Counted from the first letter of the stretch, positions 1-6,245 are shown. The stretch is DNA of 15,036 bases from Opitutia bacterium (GCA_018663485.1 JABJQI010000120.1:1-15036); one strand, 5' to 3'. Notes: generated by a model not told the origin, from the sequence alone. Numbers and translations: made by a program.

Positions 1-392
1 AGCCCGAGGCGGGAGAAGTAATTGTCTGGCAAGGCACCCTTGAGTGAGGCATTGCTTTGTTCGACTGCGGTGAGGGCGGAGTCGATCTTAAGGGCGATGG
101 CACGCTGTTTGGCATGCTGTAGAATGTAAGACCAGCGGGAGGTCTTTGGCAGGTAGAAGACATTGCGCATGGAGTAGCACTCTACCTTGTCGAGCTCGTC
201 CATCTTGCCTTCGGTCTCGAGTTCGGCGCGGCGCTCCTCAAATTTGTTGGAAACAAATTTTAGGAAAATCAACGTGAGGACGACGTGCTTGTATTCCGAC
301 GACTCGACAGAGCCGCGCAATTTATTGGCGGTATCCCAGAGGGTTTCCTCGAAAGATCTAGATTTTTTATGAGCGGATTTCTTGGCTGGCAT
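1..392 (-). CDS. hsdM: Type I restriction-modification system DNA methyltransferase subunit (HsdM), N-terminal part
   Basis: Translating the minus strand from the ATG at 392 gives 130 residues running off the window edge with no stop. After a basic start (MPAKKSAHKKSR) comes SFEETLWDTANKLRG, then EYKHVVLTLIFLKFVS and NKFEERR. This is the typical start of HsdM N-terminal helical domains (HsdM_N), which precede the N6-adenine methylase domain. In the family, HsdM works with HsdS and HsdR to modify or cut DNA at a bipartite site. The SAM-binding and NPPF motifs would lie outside the window, so activity cannot be judged. No strong ribosome site precedes the ATG. Full-length members are usually about 500 residues, so roughly a quarter is seen. 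The hsdS and hsdR genes, if present, should lie further left. Confidence 0.85.
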   Translation of the reverse strand, partial: MPAKKSAHKKSRSFEETLWDTANKLRGSVESSEYKHVVLTLIFLKFVSNKFEERRAELETEGKMDELDKVECYSMRNVFYLPKTSRWSYILQHAKQRAIALKIDSALTAVEQSNASLKGALPDNYFSRLG

Positions 393-769
393 GTGGAAGC
401 TAAAAAGCTAAATATAAGAAGTTTTAAAAAGAGTAGACATCGATCTGCCAGTGCTAAAGAAATAGGGCAATCTTAGTGAGGCACCACTGGTGAAATCAAC
501 CTATATGCTTTAATAAATAGTAAAGTAGAGGTTATGACATAAAAAACTGCTTTAATATAAAACCAGGCCCGCTTTGACATGAATTTTAATATGCAAGCGA
601 TTGACTGCGTTGTTTGGTGTATATTGGTCATATTGGGGCGATTAGGGCGAACCTACTGACTAATCTTGTTAACGTATAATTAATTATTTCTTGCAAGCGG
701 TTAATATTATCAAATAATATTGTTTGTTTTATAGTCTAGCGTAAATACGCACACATTAATACCCCAATT
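393..769. other. AT-rich divergent intergenic region
   Basis: This stretch separates the leftward hsdM gene from the rightward 770-3567 unit, so it should hold promoters for both. It is clearly more AT-rich than the flanking genes. A perfect TATAAT lies at 675-680 but lacks a good -35 partner. A better pair for the rightward unit is annotated separately. For hsdM, a minus-strand TATATT (411-416) is the only -10-like box close to the start. I see no gene and no strong hairpin here. Confidence 0.5.
691..720 (+). promoter_or_regulatory. Possible promoter for the 770-3567 unit
   Basis: TTGCAA (691-696) and TAATAT (715-720) are separated by 18 bp and lie about 50 bp before the start codon at 770. 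The boxes resemble a sigma-70-type promoter. The region is AT-rich throughout, so chance matches are likely and this is only a candidate. Confidence 0.3.
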
Positions 770-1546
770 ATGTCTCAGTATCTCTACTTATCGTTTACCC
801 CGGAAGCATTGATTTTTTCGATGCTTCCGCCGCAGCAATTCGGAAAATACCTCGCCATTGGCGATCAAAAACAATCCAGTTCGCACGCCATTTTCCTCAG
901 CGTCGACCCCAGTATTGATATTGCTGGATTGCAAATGGACTTGGCTCGTGCGCGCTGCACCGAACATAGCGACGGCACACCGCGGCGTTCTGCTTATGTC
1001 TCGATCTATCGTGTTTTAGAGCGGGTGCCGCTCAGCGCACTGGGTGATTTACACTTAGCTACTAAGGACGGCTTGGTACTGACGCTTCAGCAGGGGCAAT
1101 ACCAACCGCAGACTGACCGCGAGCGCTTTATGTATCAGGAAGTTTGTCCGGTCGGGCCACGCGTGGTCAGTACTTTGGAGCCGCGTGAATTCTGTCAGTA
1201 TGTGACGCATGCCGACAACCCACTATACATCCCCAAGATCGCTTTTGCGGACATGCAATTGGGCGATCTTGCGGACGACCCCGAAAATGGCAAAGTCAGT
1301 AACTTGCCGTACCCATCGATCAGCCATCTGCGTACCTGCCTAGGATCGCTGGATAGTAATGGCGGCAAGAAAACTAAGATCGAGCGGCGCGGCACGCGTC
1401 CGGATATTATTTATTACATGGTGCAAAATGGTTTCTACATCGGCGACCAGGAAGAGTTTCTGTACTACCCGATGCCGGATAAGGATGCACTTCTAGGTGA
1501 GCACAATCGCTGGTGGAATTCCGCCGAGACTAGCGCACGCTACTAA
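770..1546 (+). CDS. Protein of unknown function, cotranscribed with membrane pyrophosphatase
   Basis: This is a 258-residue soluble protein with no signal peptide, membrane segment or recognised catalytic motif. The start reads MSQYLYLSFTPEAL, followed by SMLPPQQFGKYLAIG (about residues 17-31). A segment AYVSIYRVLERVPLSAL lies around 74-90 and TKDGLVLTL around 98-106. The C-terminal third is rich in aromatic residues (YYMVQNGFYIG, EEFLYYPMP). Such well-spaced aromatic and proline motifs suggest a real folded protein. I cannot name its family; I have only a vague impression of similar proteins annotated as hypothetical in related phyla. The stop is 17 bp before the pyrophosphatase start, so the two genes are very probably one transcript. 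No Shine-Dalgarno sequence precedes the ATG. Confidence 0.75.
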   Translation: MSQYLYLSFTPEALIFSMLPPQQFGKYLAIGDQKQSSSHAIFLSVDPSIDIAGLQMDLARARCTEHSDGTPRRSAYVSIYRVLERVPLSALGDLHLATKDGLVLTLQQGQYQPQTDRERFMYQEVCPVGPRVVSTLEPREFCQYVTHADNPLYIPKIAFADMQLGDLADDPENGKVSNLPYPSISHLRTCLGSLDSNGGKKTKIERRGTRPDIIYYMVQNGFYIGDQEEFLYYPMPDKDALLGEHNRWWNSAETSARY

Positions 1547-1563
1547 TCTGTTAAGTCTATATT

Positions 1564-3567
1564 ATGAATGTAATTGAATTATTTGTGCCTACCCTAGGTG
1601 TGGTTGGTCTACTCGTTGCTGGAATCATTTTTCGCAACATCATGAAACAATCTGGTGGCAGCGGCGAAGTAGCCGATATTGCCCTGCAGATTCATCAAGG
1701 CGCGATGCTCTTTATGCGCCGTGAACTCGTCATCCTTGGCGGCTTTACCTTGTTGGTAGGCGGACTACTGATCTTGAAAGATCCCTACGAGTCCTTGGCA
1801 TTTTTCCTAGGTGCGTTGTGCTCCTCGATGGCGGGTGTGATTGGTATGTTTACTGCGACCAAGGCAAACGTCCGTACGGCACTGGCTGCCAGCGAACATG
1901 GTGCTGCGCGTGCGCTGAAAACCGCCTTCTTTGGTGGTTCGATTATGGGGCTTACGGTTGCTTCGATGGGCTTGCTTGGCGTCGGCGGACTGTTCCTGTT
2001 CTTTGGTGGTAGCAAGGCCGACATTCACATCATCCACGGCTTCGCAATGGGTGGTTCGTTGGTGGCTATTTTCTTCCGTGTCGGCGGAGGTATTTTTACC
2101 AAAGCGGCGGATGTGGGCGCTGATCTGGTCGGCAAGGTGGAAGCGGGTATCCCCGAAGATGATCCACGCAATCCTGGTGTGATTGCGGACAACGTCGGTG
2201 ATAATGTCGGCGACGTCGCGGGTATGGGCTCGGACCTGTTCGAGTCGTATTGCAACGCCATGATCGCATCGATGGCGATCGCTGCGACCCTCGCGCTTGG
2301 GCAAGTCGAAGCACTCGCTGAAACCGCTCATGCGCTTATTTTCTTACCACTGGCACTGGCAGCGACGGGTTTGCTATGTTCCTTTAGTGGTATCGGTATC
2401 GTCTGGTTGTCGGCTTCGAAAGATCCCGCCAAGGCATTGCGCACTGGGACCATGGGCGCCGCGTTTATTTTTATCCTAGCGGCGATCGCGGTAGTGACTT
2501 TGCTTGGCATCTCGATGAACGTCTGGTTGTGTGTGGTTGCAGGCTCGGTTGGCGGCATCGCAATTGGTTTATCAACCGAATTCTATACCGGTGGTAGTCC
2601 GATGCGCTCGATTGCCAAGGCTGGTTTGACTGGCGTTGCGACGGTGATGATCCGCGGTGTGGCGGTTGGCTTGCAGTCGGTCGCAATCCCACTAGCAGTG
2701 GTAGCGCTGGTGTTGCTCGGCGCGAGTTCAATGGCCGGCCTGTATGGTGTGGGCATCGCAGCGGTGGGTATGTTAGCAACCATCGGCATCACGATGAGTA
2801 TCGATGCCTACGGCCCGATTGCCGACAATGCCGGAGGCATAGCGCAAATGGCTGGACTCGGCCAGGAAGTACGCGAGATCACTGACTCGCTTGACGAAGT
2901 CGGTAACACGACTGCAGCGATTGGTAAGGGCTTTGCGATCGGTGCGGCATCACTGGCGGCGCTGGCGATCATCGCGGCCTACGTCAATGTAGTCCGCTCG
3001 TACCACGTCGACTTTGCGCTGCTGTTGTCTGACCCCAAAGTACTTACAGGCGTTTTCTTAGGCGGCCTATGTCCATTTCTAGTCGCGGCGATCACCATGG
3101 ATGCGGTGGGCGACGCGGCGCAGGAAATGATTGGAGAAATACGCCGCCAGTTTCGTGAGATCCCAGGCTTGTTGGATGGCAATGCTAAGCCAGATTCCAA
3201 TCGTTGTATTGATATTGCGACCAATGCGGCGCTCAAACGGATGGTGCTGCCAGCTTCGATTGCGATACTCGCACCGGTCGCGATCGGTTTCGGACTTGGT
3301 CCAGAAACACTCGGTGGTGCGCTGGTGGGTGCGCTACTTAGCGGCGTGTTACTCGCGCTGATGATGGCCAACAGTGGCGGTGCTTGGGACAATGCTAAGA
3401 AATACGTCGAGCAAGGTAACTGTGGCGGCAAAAATTCGGAAGCGCACCGCGCCTGTGTGGTTGGCGATACGGTGGGAGATCCGTTCAAGGATACCTCTGG
3501 TCCTTCGATGAATATCTTGATTAACGTGATGGCCATTGTGAGTCTAGTGATCGCGCCGCTCTTGTAG
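1564..3567 (+). CDS. hppA: Membrane-bound ion-pumping pyrophosphatase, K+-dependent type (HppA)
   Basis: The enzyme hydrolyses cytoplasmic pyrophosphate and pumps H+ and/or Na+ out across the inner membrane. The 667-residue length and about 16 hydrophobic segments fit the family. Signature motifs are present: DDPRNPG (199-205) and the acidic repeat D209-D213-D217 (DNVGDNVGD), which bind Mg-pyrophosphate; GSDLFESY (222-229) with the ion-gate glutamate E227; and GDPFKDTSGPS near 639-648 with the catalytic Lys/Asp cluster. In GNTTAAIGKG (447 onward) the residue after GNTT is Ala (A451). Known K+-independent members have Lys there, so this one should need K+. The motifs do not decide between an Na+ pump and a dual Na+/H+ pump. 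It follows the unknown gene by 17 bp and is followed by a strong terminator at 3603. Confidence 0.96.
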   Translation: MNVIELFVPTLGVVGLLVAGIIFRNIMKQSGGSGEVADIALQIHQGAMLFMRRELVILGGFTLLVGGLLILKDPYESLAFFLGALCSSMAGVIGMFTATKANVRTALAASEHGAARALKTAFFGGSIMGLTVASMGLLGVGGLFLFFGGSKADIHIIHGFAMGGSLVAIFFRVGGGIFTKAADVGADLVGKVEAGIPEDDPRNPGVIADNVGDNVGDVAGMGSDLFESYCNAMIASMAIAATLALGQVEALAETAHALIFLPLALAATGLLCSFSGIGIVWLSASKDPAKALRTGTMGAAFIFILAAIAVVTLLGISMNVWLCVVAGSVGGIAIGLSTEFYTGGSPMRSIAKAGLTGVATVMIRGVAVGLQSVAIPLAVVALVLLGASSMAGLYGVGIAAVGMLATIGITMSIDAYGPIADNAGGIAQMAGLGQEVREITDSLDEVGNTTAAIGKGFAIGAASLAALAIIAAYVNVVRSYHVDFALLLSDPKVLTGVFLGGLCPFLVAAITMDAVGDAAQEMIGEIRRQFREIPGLLDGNAKPDSNRCIDIATNAALKRMVLPASIAILAPVAIGFGLGPETLGGALVGALLSGVLLALMMANSGGAWDNAKKYVEQGNCGGKNSEAHRACVVGDTVGDPFKDTSGPSMNILINVMAIVSLVIAPLL

Positions 3568-3572
3568 GCACA

Positions 3573-3676
3573 CAGCAGCGACTCAGGTTCGATTTTTACT
3601 GGGAGGGCGTTTGCGCGAGCGAACGTCCTCTTATTTTTGTGTCCGCTGCGGAGCGAATCCTGAGCATCTGCTGCTG
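3573..3676. repeat. Large imperfect inverted repeat enclosing the hppA terminator
   Basis: CAGCAG (3573-3578) can pair with CTGCTG (3671-3676), CTCAGG (3582-3587) with CCTGAG (3659-3664), and TTCG (3588-3591) with CGAA (3654-3657). The terminator stem sits near the tip. The whole 104 bp could therefore fold into one long interrupted hairpin. It may simply extend the terminator, or it may be a REP-like dispersed element; copies elsewhere in the genome would decide. Confidence 0.5.
3603..3638 (+). terminator. Strong intrinsic terminator after hppA
   Basis: A 12-bp stem (GAGGGCGTTTGC with GCGAACGTCCTC, two G-U pairs) is closed by a GCGA tetraloop and followed by TTATTTTT. It lies 36 bp after the hppA stop and should end the 770-3567 transcript. 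Confidence 0.85.
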
Positions 3677-3693
3677 GTGGGCGCAGTTATTTA

Positions 3694-3863
3694 ATACCAT
3701 TTCTCATAAATTTTGCGCATTTAAATACTGGAGGGAAATGCTCTGTCATTTCCATGCGTAATAATCAGAATTCGCTTATGATTCAGGTGGAAACGACGGA
3801 GCGTTTCCCTCCACAGGTCTAGTTTGATTCCGTTTAATATGGATTATTTTTCAAAAATGGTAT
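3694..3863. repeat. 170-bp MITE-like element with nested inverted repeats
   Basis: The outer ends are exact inverted repeats: ATACCATTT (3694-3702) and AAATGGTAT (3855-3863). Inside, two 24-bp arms (3730-3753 and 3789-3812) pair with only three changes, each of which still permits a G-U pair in RNA; both carry GGAGGGAAA or its complement. A short inner stem, AATCA (3763-3767) with TGATT (3779-3783), continues the fold. There is no open reading frame. The left 27 bp recur inverted at 9481-9507 with two mismatches, showing that part of the element is dispersed. The region 3568-3981 otherwise holds no gene. Confidence 0.6.
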
Positions 3864-3981
3864 GAGTCATTGCGCGAATACTATCGTTTTTTACGGGTTC
3901 CAAAATAGTTCGTTCGCGCCAATCGAGGCCTCTTTTATGTACTCGGCTTGCTAATCTTAATATGCTTACTATTTTGGCGTT

Positions 3982-4395
3982 ATGCGATATCACTTCTTAA
4001 TTGCTTTCACCGGACTGCTTTCATTGCTGTTCGCCTTACTAAGCCTTTCGGCGAGCAGCTCAATGCAGCCGCTAACCCGCTATCAAACAATTGCGGCGAA
4101 ACTACTCAGCGCCGAGCCAGAGCAAATTATCGGTGATCAAACACGCCACGAAATGGTCAGTGCAACGCACGCCATCGAAATAAATTGGACTCGCAAGTGG
4201 GACGAATTGCTTGGCCATTCGTTGAACTATGCATTCGAAACTGGTAAACGTGCCGGCATGATTCTGATTACTGAGAATGTAGGCGAAGTGGATGAGCTCT
4301 TGCAGCTAAGCGCACTCATACGCCATTACGATCTGCCCGTGACGCTATGGGTGATGGATAAAGAAACTGAATTGTTGCGATTATATGCTGAGTAA
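3982..4395 (+). CDS. Small secreted or membrane-anchored protein of unknown function
   Basis: This is a 137-residue protein. Residues 4-22 form a hydrophobic stretch (FLIAFTGLLSLLFALLSL) followed by SASSS, consistent with a signal peptide or N-terminal anchor. The mature part contains ATHAIEINWTRKWDE (61-75), then LGHSLNYAFETGKRAGMILITE (78-99). This order of a short acidic/Trp motif, an amphipathic helix, a TGK turn and a hydrophobic strand resembles small secreted proteins usually annotated as hypothetical. It also recalls the core of PD-(D/E)XK nuclease-like folds; that link is an inference, not a demonstrated function. The gene stands alone between the MITE-like element and the tRNA scar, with no clear ribosome site. 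It is on the presumed native side of the island junction. Confidence 0.7.
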   Translation: MRYHFLIAFTGLLSLLFALLSLSASSSMQPLTRYQTIAAKLLSAEPEQIIGDQTRHEMVSATHAIEINWTRKWDELLGHSLNYAFETGKRAGMILITENVGEVDELLQLSALIRHYDLPVTLWVMDKETELLRLYAE

Positions 4396-4473
4396 GCTGC
4401 AGGCCGGATTTGCTGGCCCCCGCGGATCTGATGGTAAGGTAGCTTAGGATATTGGCTCAGGATTAGATCCAGA
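4396..4473. other. Short spacer without recognisable feature
   Basis: Nothing beyond weak local symmetry was seen between the stop of the 137-residue gene and the terminator at 4474. Confidence 0.4.
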
Positions 4474-4504
4474 AAAGCCCCTAAACGTGATGTTTAAGGG
4501 CTTT
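4474..4504 (-). terminator. Intrinsic terminator of the displaced tRNA-Thr gene (may act both ways)
   Basis: AAAGCCCCTAAAC (4474-4486) pairs with GTTTAAGGGCTTT (4492-4504) with one mismatch and a GTGAT loop. Read on the minus strand, the stem ends in a short U run (TTTT), six bases past the CCA end of the tRNA fragment. On the plus strand it could also end transcription from 3982-4395. Confidence 0.7.
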
Positions 4505-4509
4505 AAAAG

Positions 4510-4554
4510 TGGAGCCACCTGTCAGAGTCGAACTGACGACCTGATGATTACAAA
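4510..4554 (-). other. 3' half of a tRNA-Thr(TGT) gene: putative integration (att) site
   Basis: On the minus strand this reads, in order: anticodon loop TTTGTAA (anticodon TGT), 3' anticodon-stem strand TCATC, variable loop AGGTC, T arm GTCAG-TTCGACT-CTGAC with a perfect 5-bp stem and canonical T loop, 3' acceptor strand AGGTGGC, discriminator T, and encoded CCA. The expected 5' half (acceptor GCCACCT, D arm and 5' anticodon-stem strand GATGA) is absent: the bases before the anticodon loop do not pair, and no D-arm sequence is seen nearby. Retention of exactly the anticodon loop to the 3' end is what tyrosine-recombinase islands leave when they integrate in a tRNA gene. It cannot make a working tRNA. 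Confidence 0.8.
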
Positions 4555-4626
4555 TGAAAAATAGGATATTCTAAAGTCGCTGATTAGTAGTGGTTTAGTT
4601 TTTTACGGTCTCGATTTTTCTTGGCG

Positions 4627-4655
4627 GTTGCCAAAATAGTTGCCAAAAATGGCAA
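4627..4655. repeat. Tandem GTTGCCAAAA repeats next to the tRNA scar
   Basis: GTTGCCAAAA occurs at 4627-4636 and again at 4639-4648, 12 bp apart. It is followed by the inverted TTGGC-like sequence in ATGGCAA (4649-4655) and preceded by TTGGC (4621-4625). Short repeats beside a tRNA att core resemble arm-type integrase binding sites, but no integrase gene is visible to support this. Confidence 0.35.
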
Positions 4656-4773
4656 TCGTGAGCAAGCGAGCTGATAGATTTGTATTAAAGGAATATAAGA
4701 ACCGTGAAGTGGCCCCCATTGTTGGGACCAGTAGCAGTTAGATCTTAGTTGGTTATTACTGTTGTTGATTTAG

Positions 4774-4809
4774 TGCTGCCCAGCGCCCCCATGGGGGCGC
4801 TGGGCAGCA
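4774..4809. terminator. Perfect 36-bp GC-rich palindrome behind the transposase gene
   Basis: The palindrome is centred between 4791 and 4792 (CCCCCATGGGGG core, arms starting TGCTGCCCAGCG). It lies 7 bp past the OrfB stop, inside the left end of the IS. It would form an extremely stable hairpin in either RNA strand. No U run follows, so it may act as a transcription block or RNA-stabilising hairpin, or may protect the transposase gene from outside transcription. Confidence 0.6.
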
Positions 4810-4816
4810 GTGCGAG

Positions 4817-5683
4817 TTAAACCGCTTCTTTATCTTTTTCTGCGGCAAAATAAACCTCTGCTGGCGTGCTACCGTCAAGCGAGGAATGTGGTCGTTTGTG
4901 ATTATAGAACTCAAAGTATTCTTTGAGACCTGCCTTGAGTTGTTTCATATCCTCATAGCCTTTGAGGTATACATTCTCGTATTTGACAGTGCGCCAAAGC
5001 CTCTCGACAAAAACATTGTCCAAGGCCCGACCTCGCCCGTCCATACTGACTTTGATGTCTCGGCTGATCAGCTCTTTAACATAATCAGGCGATGTGAACT
5101 GGCTGCCTTGATCGGTGTTGAAGACTTCAGGGCGGCCTTGCATCAAGGCTTCCTGTAAGACACTGCGACACCAAGGCCCGTCCATTGAGCATGAGACGCT
5201 CCAGCTGATCACGTAGCGACTGTGCCAATCAATGACTGCGCACAGATAGACATGTCCATCCTGCAACGGGATATAGGTAATATCAGTTGACCAGACATGA
5301 TCGACGCGGGTGATTGGCACATTACGCAACAGATAAGGATACACCTTGTGCTCTGGATGCGGCTTGCTCGTGTTCGGCCCCGGGCAAATCGCTTGCAAGC
5401 CCATGATGCGCATCAGACGCTGAACACGCTTGCGGCCAACATGACGGCCTTCACGGCGCAACTGGCGAACCATCTGCCTTGATCCGTAAAATGGACACTC
5501 GGTGTAGATCTCATCAATGCGCTTCTGCAGACGTTCGTTTGCGATATCACGAGCGGAAGGCTGAGCCTTACCACGACGATAGTGACCAGAGCGAGAGAGC
5601 TCTAGCAACTCGCACTGACGGCGAACGCTGGGATGGTTTTGATCGGCTTCAATCATCATACTCAGCTGGCAATTCGATCCCAA
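4817..5683 (-). CDS. IS3-family transposase, OrfB (DDE catalytic subunit)
   Basis: OrfB carries the catalytic core that cuts and joins the IS ends. Numbering from the TTG at 5683 (288 residues), the N-terminal part has the HTH_21-like segment HPSVRRQCELLELSRSGHYRR and YGSRQMVRQL. The integrase-type (rve) core follows with D134 (WSTDITYI), D191 (FNTDQGSQF) and E227 (NVFVERLWR). D191 and E227 are 35 residues apart, the hallmark spacing. The end YNHKRPHSSLDGSTPAEVYF is typical. The true start is uncertain: ATG codons at 5659 and 5656 overlap the OrfA stop (ATGATGATTGA), allowing coupled re-initiation, while a fusion with OrfA would need a frame change at the A8 run. No catalytic residue is missing, so the element may still be active. 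Confidence 0.93.
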   Translation of the reverse strand: MGSNCQLSMMIEADQNHPSVRRQCELLELSRSGHYRRGKAQPSARDIANERLQKRIDEIYTECPFYGSRQMVRQLRREGRHVGRKRVQRLMRIMGLQAICPGPNTSKPHPEHKVYPYLLRNVPITRVDHVWSTDITYIPLQDGHVYLCAVIDWHSRYVISWSVSCSMDGPWCRSVLQEALMQGRPEVFNTDQGSQFTSPDYVKELISRDIKVSMDGRGRALDNVFVERLWRTVKYENVYLKGYEDMKQLKAGLKEYFEFYNHKRPHSSLDGSTPAEVYFAAEKDKEAV

Positions 5684-5972
5684 GCTTACGGCAGCTTTTT
5701 TTTAAGAACTCAACGTCCATACTTAGCTCGCCGATCTTCTTATATAATTTGCTCTCTTTGCGAGCGCTCTGCTCGGCTTGATCACTGATGCGCTTCCCAC
5801 GATCAAACGCGGAGGACGCGTTCGCAATCATCTCGCCTTTCCACGCGCTCACCTGGTTGGGGTGAACTTCGTAGAGCTGAGCGATCTCGTTGATCGTCTT
5901 TTCGCCCTTCATCGCCTCAAGGGCGATCTTCGATTTTATCTCTGGAGTGAATGTTCTGCGTTTTCGTTTCAT
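5649..5972 (-). CDS. IS3-family transposase, OrfA (DNA-binding subunit)
   Basis: This 107-residue protein starts MKRKRRTFTPEIKSKIALEA and contains an HTH_Tnp_1-type helix-turn-helix (TINEIAQLYEVHPNQVSAWK, about residues 25-44). A coiled-coil or leucine-zipper stretch follows (SKLYKKIGELSMDVEFLKKS), used in the family for dimerisation and contact with OrfB. In IS3 elements OrfA binds the inverted repeats and regulates transposition, and an OrfAB fusion is the active transposase. OrfA overlaps OrfB by 35 bp. OrfB lies in the +1 frame relative to OrfA, and the FLKK codons form an A8 run (5696-5703). A -1 slip here hits a TAA within four codons, unlike the usual IS3 arrangement. Confidence 0.92.
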   Translation of the reverse strand: MKRKRRTFTPEIKSKIALEAMKGEKTINEIAQLYEVHPNQVSAWKGEMIANASSAFDRGKRISDQAEQSARKESKLYKKIGELSMDVEFLKKSCRKLGIELPAEYDD

Positions 5973-6037
5973 TGGTCGATTTTCGTATCATCGATCCAAC
6001 TAAACCACTTGTCCATTATTTCGGGGCCACTTCACGG

Positions 6038-6128
6038 AGAGCCGGAACCTGAAATGGAAACCGCCCTGACGAGTCATCTGGTTATCATCGGTTGGTGCGA
6101 TCAGGACGGGAACATGACTTGGGCATAG
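6038..6128 (+). other. Possible 3' remnant of a gene interrupted by the IS
   Basis: From the IS edge one frame runs open (EPEPEMETALTSHLVIIGW..., ending at TAG 6126-6128) and is followed within 15 bp by a terminator-like hairpin. That fits the tail of a plus-strand gene whose 5' part was lost. The peptide matches no family I recognise, and about 30 codons could be open by chance. Confidence 0.2.
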
Positions 6129-6141
6129 TCATGTTAAACTG

Positions 6142-6172
6142 AAAGGCTCCTCTATTGGGTGAGCTTTTCTTT
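6142..6172 (+). terminator. Weak terminator-like hairpin
   Basis: AAAGGCTC (6142-6149) pairs with GAGCTTTT (6161-6168) through one G-U pair, with an 11-base loop and a U-rich tail (TTTTCTTT). Confidence 0.45.
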
Positions 6173-6185
6173 AGCTGGCAGGTCT

Positions 6186-6245
6186 GTTTCGTTGATACGA
6201 AACCCGTATATTCCTCTGGTTGACATTGTTTATCACTACAGAGGA
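6186..6245. promoter_or_regulatory. Two operator-like inverted repeats in the leader of the sugar cluster
   Basis: GTTTCG-TTGATA-CGAAAC (6186-6203) is an exact 6-bp inverted repeat with a 6-bp spacer, the size of a bacterial operator. TCCTCTG (6212-6218) and CAGAGGA (6239-6245) form a second pair flanking TTGACA (6220-6225). No fitting -10 box follows the TTGACA. The function is unknown, and nothing else is recognised between 6172 and 6408. Confidence 0.3.

Larger units (their letters stand above)
4705..6034 (-). mobile_element. Complete IS3-family insertion sequence (about 1.33 kb)
   Basis: The terminal inverted repeats both begin TGAAGTGGCCCC (4705-4716 and the complement of 6023-6034) and remain similar for about 24 bp, with a shared GGAC block. 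Between them lie two overlapping minus-strand reading frames encoding an IS3-type OrfA (HTH and leucine zipper) and OrfB (DDE transposase with D-D-35-E spacing). Length and layout fit IS3-family elements. The flanks are ACCG on the left and CGGA on the right, so no direct target duplication is visible; the outermost CCG/CGG in fact extends the inverted repeat by 3 bp. The insertion lies about 150 bp inside the presumed island edge. Confidence 0.92.

Noticed and set aside
187..476. Two short plus-strand open frames near the left edge
   Set aside because: They lie antisense to hsdM, whose minus-strand translation clearly matches the HsdM N-terminal domain.
574..593. TTGACA (574-579) with TAATAT (588-593) as a promoter
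   Set aside because: The spacing is only 8 bp, too short for a sigma-70-type promoter.
4588..4600. AGTGGTTTAGTT, also found inside the right end of the IS (minus strand near 6001)
   Set aside because: A 12-base match without extension and outside the IS boundary; most likely chance, though an older IS end cannot be excluded.
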